Positions 37,401-52,400 of a DNA stretch of 60,000 bases are shown piece after piece (the first letter of the stretch is position 1; each line of letters begins with the position of its first letter). The notes under the pieces were generated by a model. The model made no database searches and was not told where the DNA came from. It saw only the letters and a list, made by a program, of their open reading frames with translations. Position numbers and translations under genes: made by a program. This DNA comes from Apostichopus japonicus (lineage: Eukaryota > Echinodermata > Holothuroidea > Aspidochirotida > Stichopodidae): positions 28,473,554 to 28,533,553 of the forward strand of contig NC_092562.1 of NCBI RefSeq assembly GCF_037975245.1, written 5' to 3'.

Positions 37401-40400
37401 ACTTAGTAGATCTTCAGACAATAAATAAATATTCATGACACCAATTGTACTCACCATCCTCTTCTGTTGTAACTATGAAGGCATCACTAGCTGGACCAAT
37501 TACCAATAACTTAGTAGATCTTCAGACAATAAATGAATATTCATGACACCAATTGTACTCACCATCCTCTTCTGTTGTAACTATGAAGGCATCACTAGCT
37601 GGACCAATTACCAATAACTTAGTAGATATTCAGACACTAAATGACTTCATGACACCAAATGTACTCACCATCCTCTCTTGTTGTAACTATGATGGCATCA
37701 CTAGCTGGACCAATTACCAATAACTTAGTAGATCTTCAGGCTATAAATGAATATTCATGACACAAATTGTACTTACCATCCTCTCCTGTTGTAACTATGA
37801 TGGCATCACTAACTGGACCAGATCCCTCTGAAGTAGAAGCTGCCACCATAAATGAATATTCAGTGAATGGAATGAGATCCACCAGAACCACTCCCTGTGA
37901 TTCTGTAGTTCCCTCTGTTATAGTTTTATTAAACTGCAAGAGCTGGTAAGAGTAGTTTTTGATAACACCATTCTGGGATTCACAGGGTGGTGGATCCCAA
38001 TAAAATGTTAATTCAGTGGTCGAGCTCCCATTTTGTAGAACATTTGTCGGTGGATCAGAAGGCTCTGTGGATATAAAGCTTTATGTAAATGTGATGAACA
38101 CACAGATCCCTCCAAACATTACCATTGGTTTGTGAGAGGGGTAGCACAGAATCAACAAGATCGGTTCCGGTAATACAAGCACATATTGAAACATTTCAAA
38201 GTAAGAGTTAAGATCAGAACAATTGAGTTTTATTATTGAATCATGTCAATAAGATTTCCATCTAAGAGTTTAAGTAGTAAGTACAATTTTAATTTCCAAA
38301 TGAACGAAAAATTCCTGAGATCAAAGTTGTTCATTATTTTTCATTCATTCTTGTCCCCTTCACGCTTCCAAATTTGGAGAATGATTTACTGCATTAAACT
38401 GAATAAAGGATCTCAGTAGAAGAATTGCAGCCAATCAGTAATAGCAATTCTAGCAATTTGTGGACAACAACTACCGTAAACTAAATCGACTAATAAATTT
38501 GCCATTTAAACACAGCCAATTTTCACAAGTACCCAATGGCCACTATGGTTGTACACAAAGTACAAGTACAACGTAGGTTCAGTGGCATATCCTGTGTTGC
38601 CACTATGGTTTTACACAAAGCAAAAGTACAACGTAGTTCAGTGGCATGTGCTGTGTTGCCACTATGGCTTTATACACAGTACAAGTACAACGTAGTTCAG
38701 TGGCATGTACTGTGTTTTATGTGCATTTTGTATGCAAATATCATATGAGGCTGTATCAACAATTAATGTACACTTCAATGCTGAAAATATTCAAAAATTG
38801 TGATCCAACTACTGAAAACATCTACAGTGAAATGTCTTAATGTTACATATCTTCTGATTGAAACTGACTTCATGCAGGAAATATTTGTTATTGAAAAAAA
38901 CCTGAATTCGACAATACCTAAGAAATAAACCCAGAAAAAACTTAAGTAAATCAATGTAGCTAAAGGGATTAAAACCTAGGTAAACACACATAAATTCTAG
39001 TTTATGTGGATTGAAGTCATTTATCATTTCAACTGAAATCATGACAATACATTCCCACAGTGGCAAGGATTATTAGCACTGTTCTCTGTAGTTACTGGGA
39101 TTAACATCAATTAATTATTTCAACTGAAATCATAACAATACATTCCCACAGCGGCAATGATTATATGCATTGTTCTCTGTAGTTACTGGGATTAAAACCA
39201 TTAATCATTTCAAATGAAATCATGACAATACATTCCCACAGCGGCACAGATAAATACCATCATCACATAGCTTTAGGGATTTATAAACAAGAACTAGTAA
39301 CTCTTAGAGGTGAACTTACTACTTATGGTAGTTACAGCTGTCATGTTGTTCTCTGCTCCATTCAGATCTTTATTTGCTCTCACTGTCACAGAGTATTGAG
39401 CATAACCTTTAAGTTTCATTATAATGTGTGAAGTACTCATAGTTGAATTATCTACTTCTTCTTCCATCACAACTGAAGAGCAGGCCATGTAACTCAAGAG
39501 ACGGTAAGATACAGAGTAGGATGTAACTGAACAATTGTTGTTAGATTGGTCAGGTGGGTCCCACATGACCTCAAGTTGGCCTGGAATTTCTGCTTCAACC
39601 ATCAAACTCCTTACACTTGGTAAGGCTGCAAAGATAATAAACAGAATTATGAAGTTACTTCATGGTGACTTCCAAAGAAGTGAAGACCACCACCATGTTG
39701 ACCTTGCTTCCTGTGGGAAATATGAAGGCTCTGTAAATTCATGTCCAATGTGTTCCGGTAAGCTGGGAGAAAAATAAATCTATACTTTTTTGTTGTTGCT
39801 GAGTTTCATCATGAAATGAAATGTTCCATTTCATGTAGATTAAAATTTAGATAAAACTTCTGATTGCAAAAGTTTCCTGCAAAACTTAACTGCTTGGACA
39901 TGTTATCTAGAAATATTTTTAGTGGGCTATCATATCTGGTACTTTTTATGATTTAATTCATATAGGACAAAAAGAGCAAGGCAGATGGAGCTGTGTTATG
40001 GCAAGTAGGAAAGGGGCAACGGAATTACATTTCCTGGTAAAGTTAGTAAGCTCCTGCATCTCGCATCCCCAGGCTTCAATATTGTTTTTTGTATTTTGGA
40101 CATGGTCTCTTATTCATCTAAATTAGTGAAACTGGTGCAATACTTTTTGAAATGTTTTCATGCTGCCGACATAGCTTCTAGCAATGTCAATCTTTACAAT
40201 AATTGCTGTGTGGATCTGGACAGTAATGTTTTCTTACATATCATGCTTGGCAATGTACTATAAAGTAACATTTATCCCAAGAAAGACTCTCATATTTTTT
40301 TACTGACCACCTCACAATCAGAGGGTGAGGAGAATAGTTGGGAAGAGGGTCCTTGCCTGGTAGTTGAAGTTTTCCTTTAGATGTTTTCCCCTACGTACTG

Positions 40401-43400
40401 CCCCCATCCCTTACCTCTTTATACACACTTACCCAAAGAGATATTTCAACTAAAAGTGAAACTAAAACTGCTAACCATACTGCAGTATACATTCCTACTG
40501 AGTGTTTTCAACGTCCAATTGTATCATTTGTACCATATATAGAAAATAGTCAATGGTTAACATAAACATCAGCTTGGACATTTTCCTCACAACTGACCCC
40601 AAAACTTAAAATAAAGGAAACAGAAGACCTAAGGCTTTCTATCCTAACTTCCTGCAAATAGTTACCTTCTGATGTAGTTGTGCTGTTTACAGGGTCACTG
40701 AATTCCTCACCACCATTAGAGGCTACAGAAAGTCGATAGCTATGATGTGTACATGGAATCAGTCTATCAATAATTACAGATGTTTCCGCCAGATCCACAT
40801 TCCTGACAATGAGCCAGCTAGTACCATTCCATTCTTGTAAGTCAACTGTAGTACCGGTACAGGCTCTGTCAATTCCTGAAATCTATTTATGAACAAATAC
40901 AATATATACGCTTCATTTGTGAAGGAAAAAAATGGATAGATCGGGAGATGCAAAATGTCTCAAAGCCCAGTGCACCTCTATTAACCATATTAGCTCCTAA
41001 GGTTGGAGGGTGAGGATTGATTAATATTTTAAGATTGATGTTACTTAATATGCACAAGAAAAATGTTGGAAATACAAGTAAGTTAATGTTTCTTCACTAA
41101 GCACCTGATTGATGTGTGACTGCAAATCCCTCATTTAAAAAACAGGTATATGTTACTGTAAATGCAATACAATCTTTTCATTACACAACAAGGAGATGAA
41201 ATTACAAAGAAGAGTTACAAGCAACCAAAAAATATCAACTAAAATTGCAAAGCTAGAAATGGAAGAAGATATTGAGGCTTCTGTGGAAGTTTCAAACAGA
41301 ACTTGTTTGTGGCTATTGAAGATGACTGAATAAAACAATTGATTCATAATGGTGTGAATACGCCAGGATAAACTTATGTTTCTTGGTTATGTCGTTGATA
41401 TCCCATTAATGGAACTGAATGATTTTAGATCATCTAATGATTGTATCCTTCTGCAGGTATGAACATATATCCTAAAATCACTTCAATTGACATGTCATTC
41501 ATGTGTACATATCCCTTTTCAACACATATCATCCCCATGTGCTAGTGATGGGAACAGGGAGACCAACTAAAAAGTTAACTACCTGGTAAAGAGAGAAATT
41601 CCTAAAATATCCCTAACATCATTCTCCATTTTCCGTAAAATTTTATTCCTGGTACAAAGGGAAGAAAGTTTGCATGTGTGTTTCTCTGTTATTTCATTAT
41701 TTAGTAATATTCCCACTATCTTGATGTGTTTAACTGTAAAAGAAGAGCAAGTCTTGATCAACTGCATTCGTCACTACTGTTTAGCCTATTAAACCAATCT
41801 CTCTGCTTTAGATGCTTGCAATATAACAAACCAAGACCTTTGTAGTCTGGGCAGCTAAGAAGCCATTTAAGAACAGGTTGGTTAGTTCTAGCACAGTTAT
41901 GATACTGCAGTGCTGCATAATTGCAATAACTTTCTTACAAATATATACTGTCAATTATCTCCAAATGTTTAACCATAGCATTTTTATGAAAATATACCCT
42001 AAAAATGCTTTAAGGGATTCTTCTATCATGCTAAGCATGTTTTAACAACAATACTTCCTATATTACATTGTACTGTTAGGCTTGAAAGGCCGTAGAGTTG
42101 CAGTTGCAAGTTACACAACTTTCGCTAAAAGACATCAATGGTGGAAAGCATCGCTTGTATTGACTTTGAAAAGTAGGATATGTGCTAGACCTAACCAACC
42201 TGTTCTTTCATTGCTTCTTAGCTGGAGACTAAGAAGCAATGAAAGAACAGTTTGTTTAGGTCTAGCACAGTTAAAGTAAATATAAGTATGCAGCCTTGCA
42301 GAATAAATCAGCTGTTCACATGCTAAACGAACGGTTTTTAACAGTTATATTATACACATGACCTAAATCCAATTGGCAAATGAGTACCTGAGACAATTTT
42401 TTGGACCAGCTATGAATGCAGCAGTACAAACAATTCTACATACATCCTAACTTAGTAACTTATCTGGTACATATGGTTAGAACTTAATGTTTCTTATCAC
42501 CACTGCTAGCCTCACATTACATTAACGATTCTTGTTACAGCATGTTTACTAGTTTTAATAGTATTTACCGTGAATGTAACTGATCTTGGAGTGATGGCAG
42601 TTGTTAGGATTGGCTTCTCTGGTGCTGTGTATATAAAAGGATTTCAATCTTAACTTAGACCAACAATAATTTAATATTAAGAAACTATGTCAACTTTGAT
42701 GATGCAGCCAATCTACAGTACATTAGAAATTATGAAGGTTCATCATAAAATTATACAAAACTTTGTAGCATAATTACCTCATTTCTTTAAATTCAAATAT
42801 TATATCATGGTGACAAAATATTTCAACTATTAAAATTTTACCTTGGCACAGAGTCCTCTGTCTCTGAGTGTTACTAGGAGCCTTCTCCTCCCAGTCCTTC
42901 TCTCACTAGTATTATCTTGATTTCTCATAGATTATCTGGCTGTAGACCAGTAAACTGATAAGACTCTTACCTTGACACAGTGTTCTCTGTCTCTGAGTGT
43001 CACTAGGAGCTCCCTCCCCTCCCTGTCCTTCTCTCACTAGTATTATCTTGATTTCTCATAGATTATCTGACTGTAGACCAGTAAACTGATAAGACTCTTA
43101 CCTTGACACAGTGTTCTCTGTCTCTGAGTGTTACTAGGAGATCCTTCCCCTCCCTGTCCTTCTCTCACTAGTATTATCTTGATTTCTCATAGATTATCTG
43201 GCTGTTGACCAGTAAACTGATAAGACTCTTACCTTGACACAGTGTTCTCTGTCTCTGAGTGTCACTAGGAGCTCCCTCCCCTCCCTGTCCTTCTCTTACT
43301 AGTATTCTCTTGATTTCTCATAGATTATCTGGCTGTAGACCAGTAAACTGATACGATTCTACATTGACACAGTGTTCTCTGTCTCTGAGTGTTACAAGGA

Positions 43401-46400
43401 GATCCTTCCCCTCCCTGTCCTTCTCTCACTAGTATTATCTTGATTTCTCATAGATTATCCGGCTGTAGACCAGTAAACTGATAAGACTCTTACCTTGACA
43501 CAGTGTTCTCTGTCTCTGAGTGTTACTAGGAGATCCTTCCCCTCCCTGTCCTTCTCTCACTAGGATTATCTTGATTTCTCATAGATTATCTGGCTGTAGA
43601 CCATTAAACTGATAAGACTCTTACCTTGACACAGTGTTCTCTGTCTCTGAGTTTTACTAGGAGATCCTTCCCCTCCCTGTCCTTCTCTCACTAGAACTAT
43701 CCTGAATTCATATCGAGTGTCTGGCTGTAAATCAGTAAACTGATGAGAGAAACCAACTCCAATCTTAACTTCCATGAAACTCTCTGTTGTTCCTGTCACT
43801 CGATGTTGAATCCTATAATCAATGATAGGTCCATCTCCAATGTCCATCTCGTTATTCCACGCTGGCCAAGAGACAGTGATGCTGGTAGAAGTTACATCAG
43901 GGAAATCTAGTATGCCAGAATCATCGGCATATACTGGTAAAACTGCGAGAAAAGAATTTAAACCCATCATGTCAAGTAGTCTTTGTATCCTGTAACCATG
44001 GTTACTCTGAATATTAACTTCCCAAAGAATAAACACCAAAGTAAATCCTCAAGACTGCTGACTTGTGAATCCATTCAACTGACAATAAAGTTTAAGTACA
44101 GCAAACAAACTCTTTCCTTTTTCTAAACCTGTTTATAATTTATTGATTCAGTACTTCAGGCTGATTTACCTTAGCCTGAAAATAAATCTACTGTGGTAAA
44201 TGAAATGTGCTGTCCATGTCTTCCACAGATAGCAGAAGTCTTTATTAATACTAACCATAAGGCATCAACAAGATGGTTTCCATGAGCTCAGTATCCCTGA
44301 TGGAACAAGTCACTTCCATGGCTGTCTCTAGTGTTATACCCACTACCTTTGTTTGGTTATAACTTCTTGCATCTTCATCAGCAGTAAGTAATGTACCAGT
44401 AAGACTCAGTACCAAGTCACTCTCTGCTACCGGAGGGTTCCTAATAACAGTACAGGTCACGTTAGCTGCTTGTCCAGAGTTCACTCTGACATATGTTAGG
44501 ATGATGTTACCTGCACCATTGTCTGGAATAAAGAATTATTCTTGTGATGTTAACTTCTGTTTTAAGAATAAAAGTATGAATGATAAAGTATTACCATGGC
44601 CATAATTGCAGTGTTGGTCCTATGTGCAACTTAACTACAAACATAAAGATAAATCTAAGCCAACTGTTTGCTTTGAGAAACAAAAAGTATTCTGTTCTTC
44701 TAATAATGAAACTTTGTTAAGTAACTTTTGTGAACGTATGATAACATAGCATTCAAATTAGGAGCATTTGCATAAACATATAAAGTAAACCAAGTGTGTG
44801 ATGGCACTGCATCACTATTCAACAATCCTCCCTTCTTCCAATGATTTTGTTCACAGAAAACTAAATTTACTGCTTACTGGTACACTTAATTTTATATCCT
44901 TTATATTAAATTCTTTTTTCAAACTTACCAAGTCACTTAACCATTTAAAGAATGCATGGCTCTAATGTACTTCCTTGATTCTTGATTCATGAAAATCCTC
45001 ATAAGCAAACTTGCTGTCCCTGATGTGTAACTTAACCCTGGTCATAGGTAACTTGTCACCCCTACACACCAAAGTGTGCACAATTCAAGCAATCTCTCCT
45101 GGGTCACCACAGTGCACCACAGCCACGTGTCCACTGGGGGACTTCCCAAAGGGTGCAGCCACAAACTGGCGCATGCAACTATATTTACAAGTCACCTTGC
45201 AAGTCCCCATTTATACACCTGGGTGAAGAGAGGCAATGGAGATAAAGTGTCTTGCCCAAGGACACAACGCAGTGATCTGGCCAGTGATCTGGGGGCAAAG
45301 ATCATGTTCGTCCCACGATCTCGGGACGAACAGCCAGCAGTTTACTCGCATAAGTTGGCTCCTAGAAGACATCTCAAAATTATCGAATTCAGGCAAATAT
45401 GAGTGGAATATAAGGTAAAAAAGGTGGAAGGCTTACTAGGAGAGTACTAACGCATGCCCAAAAAGCCTTAAAAAGGATACATAATACAAAGGCCAACAAT
45501 GGGAGACTACATTTTTAAAGTCCAAGTCTAAATAATACAAAAAGTGTACCTTCATCACATGCTATCCCAGTCCAGGGTACAGCACACCCATTGGCACAGT
45601 TAACCTCAACTTCACTGCATGCATCCCCTCCATCAGAACAGGAGCAGGGTAGGTTGCAGAAGTCACCATAAACACCAACTGGACATGGGCCATCTACCAA
45701 TGATGTAATAAGAAGAAAAATATTTGAAGTGGTACTTTTCTAATAAACACCACAAATAAGTATTTTATAATTAATAAAATGGAAGCCATCTTGATACACA
45801 GTGCACGCAGTATTTTAAACTTAGAATGCCAGCCTTTACTGCAGGCTACAGTTATCTATGCTAGCTTTAGCAAGGCCTGAGGTAAACATACAGTATACCA
45901 AGAGGCTTCCCTTAGTAGGCATTGGTTATACATGCTTCATACAATGCAATTATCCTAACACCATCGGACATGGAAATATATACATTGATGTCCAGACTGT
46001 TCAAACTCCAAAGTCAAAGTTACTTTTTCAGACATTGCAACATCAAAGCAAAAGTTTGTTTTGCCAAATAACAAAATTGCTCTCACTTTTTGATGTCTAG
46101 CTTATTGATGATAGGTGATTCACTATGTCAAACTTGTCCCTTCTTTTTTAGTTCTAGGTTGTCTGTAATGTCATCATCGCTTGTTTGTTTTTTTTAAATC
46201 TGTTATAGTTAACTTGGTGCTGCACATGATTTGCAGATCAACAAGACATTAATTTTCATGTTACGGTACCTACATTGACAGTTTGTTCCTCTCCAGCCAT
46301 CTTCACATTGGTTATCTTCACACAGACCAGTGTCTAAAGCACAGAGAGAGTTATTTGCACAATGACACTCCTGTTTACAGTTAGCACCAAACTTCCCTCT

Positions 46401-49400
46401 TTCACAAGCTGTGGAAATAAACAAATTAACACCAAGTCTGATGATGTCAGCATCCAATACTACAGTTTTATTTCTCAATTTGAATGCAATTAACTTGAAA
46501 ATCTCAAGAGAATGAGACTATTTATATCAGAACAATGCATCTGTGAAAGACTGTGTGTTGCTTTCATCTTACCTTAATATAAATTTGTTATACAAAAAGT
46601 GTTGAAAGTCATCCAAGGGTGCTCTGTTGTTCATGTGAATTTAGAAGTGTATGTTAGACATTTAGACTTTAACATGGACTGACACTTAACCATCGTCCTT
46701 TATGAGACGCATGTATGCCAAATATTAAAGAGACGTAAACTATGAATGGTGATGTTGTTTAGCTTGACGGGGATGTCGTTTTTCATTAGCATTTTATTTT
46801 CAGTGTTCGAATGGATTCATAAAAAAATTCATATGTTATCTCAGTAAAAGATACTCAATTTGACAGCACAAATAGACCAGGAAGATACTATTTAGTGCAG
46901 ATTTGTTGCTTGAATATGCTGGTTGTGTTTGTCTCTTTAAAGTGCTGCTGAATACCAGTAAGAGGCACGTACACTTCAGACAGAATTGCTCCTCATTTTA
47001 TAGTAGGCTCCCTTTAATACAACTTGTGTGCTTCTAAGTGCAATGGCATTTATTCATGTTTTGAACATACATCTTGTATATTCACAGATATCTCCATCAA
47101 ATTAAACATGCAAATTTATTTGACCTGGCCCACTGCAGCTTAAAATATTGCTGTGACTCACTCCGAGCAAGATTGCAGAGAGGGGATCAATTGTGTTTAT
47201 TAAAATAGGGTGCCAGTATAAATACTTTTAAGAGCCAAGTATAGTCCTATGTTTAATGTTTGGTCTACATAATTTTAATTGAGAACCATAAGGGCGACTT
47301 CACACAACTCTGGAAAGTGATCAACAAAACCCTGCACAAGAAGAGAGTTGATGATACCAATAAGACATTTGCATGTGCTCATGGATTGTCCTCAAATGAT
47401 GATGATATTGCCAATGAATTTAATAGTTATTTTTCTTCAGTTGCTAGTGATTTAGCTAAAAAGCTTCATGTTGGCCAGCATACTCCATTAAGTTATGTTA
47501 ATAGCAATATTCCAAATTCTTTTGTGTTTTTCCCAACTAATGTTGAGGAGGTAAACTAAGCTATGTCTAAATTAAAAAATGGCAAGAGTCCTGGTTATGA
47601 TAATATTACGAATGAAATTCTAAAGCATGTAGCTGATATTATTTTAATACCAATAACTCATATTATCAATGTCTTTTTCAAGTGGAGTTTTTCGTCAGAG
47701 CTGAAAATTGTGAAGGTAATTCCACTTTTTAAGTCTGGGGACCTGAAGCATTTCTCAAATTACAGACCAATATCTGTGTTGACTGTCATTTCTAAAATCA
47801 TTGAACGTCTTGCATATGATAGACTTTATAAGTTTATTACAAAACATAAAATCCTATATACAAACCAATATGGTTTTTGCAATAAACATTCTACTCATAT
47901 GGCTGCTTTAAGTCTCATAGATAAAATTTCAAGAGGTTCGGACAGTAGGCTCACCACTGCTGCCATATTCATTGATCTTTCTAAGGCTTTTGATATCATT
48001 GATCATCGTATCTTATTAAATTGTTTGCCTATGGTTGTCATGGTACCGCCCATAACTGGTTTATAAGTTTATAAGTTATCTCCAAAATTGTTGTAACTAT
48101 GTAGTTTAATAATTCCCACTCAGATCGTCTCCTATGTAATATTGGTGTACCGCAGGGTTCTATACTAGGACCCCTATTGTTTATTCTCTATATAAATGAT
48201 ATTTATAAGTCCTCTGTGAACTCAACTTTTATCTTGTTTGCTGACGATACCACAGTTTTCCTACAAAATAAGAACTTACTTGAAACTATTGCTGAAGCTG
48301 CTAGTGATTTCTCAAACATTTCTGACTGGCTCAGAACAAATAAACTTTCTCTTAATATTCTAAAAACAAAATTACTGATTTTTGATAACAAGGTCAAAGA
48401 CTCTAGTAACATTAATGTTATACTGGATGGGCATCAAGTTGATGCTTCACCTCATGCTAAATTTTTAGGGATAACCATTGATGATAAGTTGACTTGGAAA
48501 CAACACATGTCCAAGTCAGCAAGAAGCTTTCCAAATCCAATGGTGTGATCAATAGACTAAAGATTTTTTTTACCTAAGAAGTCACTTTTTACCCTGTTTA
48601 ATGCTCTTGTGCTTCCCCATCTCAACTATAGTCTTCTTGTCTGGGGCAATACACAGTCAACTCTACTTAACAGTTTATTTAAGTTACAGAAACGTGTTAT
48701 CCGCAATATAAACCAGACTCATTACATCTCGCATACTGCTCCTCTCTTTATAAACTCCAATACATTAACTTTGTATGATTTGTTCAAGTACCAACTAGGG
48801 ATATTTATGTACAAATTTCATCATGGTCTTCTCCCACCAGCTTTTAATAACTTTTATGCTTACAATTGTAGTTATCACACTTATAACACTCGTTCAATGA
48901 ATATGCTACACCATCCTTTCTCTAGAACTAGTCTTAACCATTCTCATATTTGTAGCACAGGTGTACCCTTTTGGAATTCTCTTAATCATGTCATTAAAAT
49001 TTCTCCAACAACTCAATACTTTTAAGAAAAAACTAAAACAATACCTACTGCATAGCAATCTATCTTAGTTTAGTTTAGTAGAAAAAAGGATCAGGAGGGA
49101 CACTTAAGTCCCCATCAAGGACCCTATAGAGAGAGAAAAAAAACTGAAGACACAGACACTCAGACCTGATTACAATGCTTAAAGTGCTTGTCCAAAGCAT
49201 ACTTAAACCCATTCACACTACTTGCAAGTAAAACTTTCTCAGGCAAACCATTCCACTCATTCACAACCCTATTAGAAGAAAAGTTATGCCGAATATTAAT
49301 CCTACTATGTGACTTTTGGAGTTTAATACAATGACCTCTAGTACAACTACTGTAAGCAAACAAGAAAAAGTCGGTAAAGGATAAATTGTCGAAACCATGC

Positions 49401-52400
49401 ACAATCTTGAAAACCTGGATCAAGTCCCCACGTAACCTCCTAAGCTCCAGTGTGGTGAGATTCAACAGTTGTAATCGCCTATAATAAGGAACCCTCTTTA
49501 AGGAACTAATCATCCTAGTAGCCCTCCTCTGGACCTATTCAAGTACTTCCTTATCCTTAGCAAGGAAGGGTTCCAAGCCTGCACAGCATACTCCAGATGA
49601 GGCCTAACCAACTGCTTATAAAGCCTAACTACGATGTCCTCTTTCAGAAAACTGAAGTTCCTCTTGATCATACCTAAAACCCTATTACCTCTTTTAGCAG
49701 CTTCAAGACAATGTTTAGAAGGTTGCAGAGATGAGTCAATGTAGATACCTAGGTCTCTTTCAACAGAGACCTCCTGTAACTCCACACCATTAAGATTGTA
49801 TGTAAACTTTTGGTTACTACTACCAATGTGCATTACCTTACATTTATCAATATTAAAAAGCATTTGCCACCCCTAAGACCAGGAAAAAATCTTATCCAAA
49901 TCCGCTTGAAATTTCTCGGAATCGCTTTTGGAAGAGACCTCAGAATACAATTTGGTGTCATCAGCAAACTTCTTAGCTTTAAACAAAATATCTCCGTCAA
50001 TGTCATTTATATAGGCAACACACAACAAGGGACCTAATACAGACCCTTGTGGAACCCCACTAGTAACGTTCTGCCAAGAAGAAGCACAGCTTTTAATTAC
50101 CACCCTCTGTTCCCTATTACCAAGCCAATTCCCGATCCAAGACAGTAAATTCCCTATGACACCCATGCTCTTCAGCCTAAGTAAAAGACGCTGGTGGGGA
50201 ACTTTATCAAAGGCCTTCTGGAAATCCAAAAACACAACATCTACAGACCTCTGCCTATTTAGTGAACTTGTTACATCTTCCATAAACTCAAGGATATTAG
50301 TGAGACAAGATCTTTTTTGACAAAAGCCATGAGTCTCTGATCAAAGACTGACTGCTGAAGTGACAGACCATAGACCTTTTAACAATAGACTCTATGACCT
50401 TACAAACTACACTAGTGAGACTAACGGGCCTATAATTACAGGGCTTAGACTTATCACCCTTCTTGAAAATTGGGGTAATATTAGCACATCTCCAGTCCCT
50501 AGGAACATAACCTTCATCCATAAATTTACTAAAAACCAACGAGAGTGGAACGCAGAAATGGTGTGCAAAAGTCTTCAACAAATACGGATGGATTGCATCC
50601 GGTCCAGAAGCTTTAGAAACATTTAGACGAAGCAGCTCCTTTAAAGACAACCTCATCCGAAAATAAGTCCGTATCCAGTTTAGGCCTTTCACTGCCCCCC
50701 TGAAAATCTGGAAAACTACTCGTATCTTCCCTTGTGAAAACCGACACAAAACAGTTGTTCAAAAGATCTGCATGATCCTGACTATCAGTAACTATATTAT
50801 CAGCCTGTGGTGCCCTAAGAGAAACAATTGCATCTTTAACTTTCTGCTTTGACCTGACATAAGAAAAGAAGGCCTTTGGGTTATCCTTAATTTTTAGGGC
50901 AATGCTTTTTTCGAAATTCAATTTTGCATCAGAGACTAAGCATTCTACCTTCAGCTGATGAATTTTAAACTTGGCCAAAAGAGATTCAGATTTAGTCCTC
51001 CTAAACAACTTCCACATTCTACGTTTTTGCCTAATTGCACATCTAACTTTCTTATTTATCCAGTGAGGCATACTGCTTTTACAACGACGATTCTTCCACG
51101 GAACATGATTTTCCATAATGACCTTTAATTTATCAGCTAAACAAATCCAAGACTGAGAAGCACTCATATCACTAAACAAATTAATCCAATCTGTACCCTT
51201 TAGTAAAGTTTCAATTGCCTCTGTATCTGATCTCGAAAAATCAGGGACTTTTTCATTGCTAACAGAATTTACGACTTTGCAAACAACATCAAAAGCTAGT
51301 ATATCATGATCACTAGTTCCTAGTTTTCCTAGACCCGTCAAATCAACAACATTGCTTGGATTAGAACTCAAAACAAGATCCAGGATGTTATCCCCCCTAG
51401 TAGGGAAAGTAACATGTTGATGTAAAAAGCAATCTTGCACAACATCTAGAAAATTACTACCCTTCCTACTACTAGAACCATCTATCCAATTAATGTCAGG
51501 AAAATTAAAGTCGCCCATTATAACAACATCACCTTTAGCAGCCTTTCTAATTGAATCAAACAGCACGACATCATTATCATCGCTGCTGTTAGGAGAGTGG
51601 TAAACAACACCCACAGTGATAACGTCCCTGGACCTCTTGGAGTTGTTTGTGGACAACTCGCACCAGACAGAATTAACAAAAGCCCCTTGCAACTGAGATT
51701 TCTCGACACTTACAATGTCATCCCTTACATACAGTAAAACTCCCCCACCAACCCCATTATGAGTATCCCTTCTGTCCTGACGATACACAACATACCCCGG
51801 GTGAGAAACCTCAGCACTATCAATGTCCTCCCTTAACCAAGATTCGGTGATACCAAACACATCCGGCTTCAGATCCTCAAGAAGCACGGTAAATTCAGCA
51901 AAATTTTTACGAATACTTCTAGCATTGGTAAAGACAATCTTCAGCTTATCCCTGAAACTATGTACCTTAGAATGCCTCCTAAAGTTAGAACTATGACTAT
52001 CACTTTTCTTGCTTTCAAAATGCCTATAATCGCCTCTTCTAGGAACATAATCTTTTTCCAAAATTATTCCTGACCTCATCGCCCCCCAATTTAGTTTAAA
52101 CATAGCTGTTCAACAGAGTAATTCACCATCCTACCAAACAACGAGGCCCCAGTATTAGCTAAGCTTAATTAGCTATTCTTAGTTATACTTCCTGTGTTTT
52201 TGTTCTCTTATGTTTCTTTCTTTCTCTTTTCATAAAATATTGACTTTGTTGCTTTTTTGGGGGGAGGGCGGGTGGTGGGGTGGGTGATGTACTTTGTATT
52301 TTCTTTGTTACAAAGGGACCAGACCAGAAAAGTATCCTCTTATTTCTGGTTCCGCTACTTCTATCTCACATATTATTTCATTACTCTATATTTACTGTTT

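Noticed and set aside
35535-37776. CRISPR-like appearance of the regular 108-bp array
   Set aside because: There are no unique spacers. Units are full-length tandem copies of an exon edge plus intron, in animal DNA.
40876-42568. A missing microexon between exons 7 and 8
   Set aside because: Using the acceptor at 40883 instead of 40876 restores phase and frame, so no extra exon is required. The possibility is kept only as a caveat.
42841-43624. Six extra FN3 exons after exon 6
   Set aside because: The copies lack the first two thirds of the domain and an acceptor, and carry an in-frame TGA, so they are exon-edge repeats and not exons.
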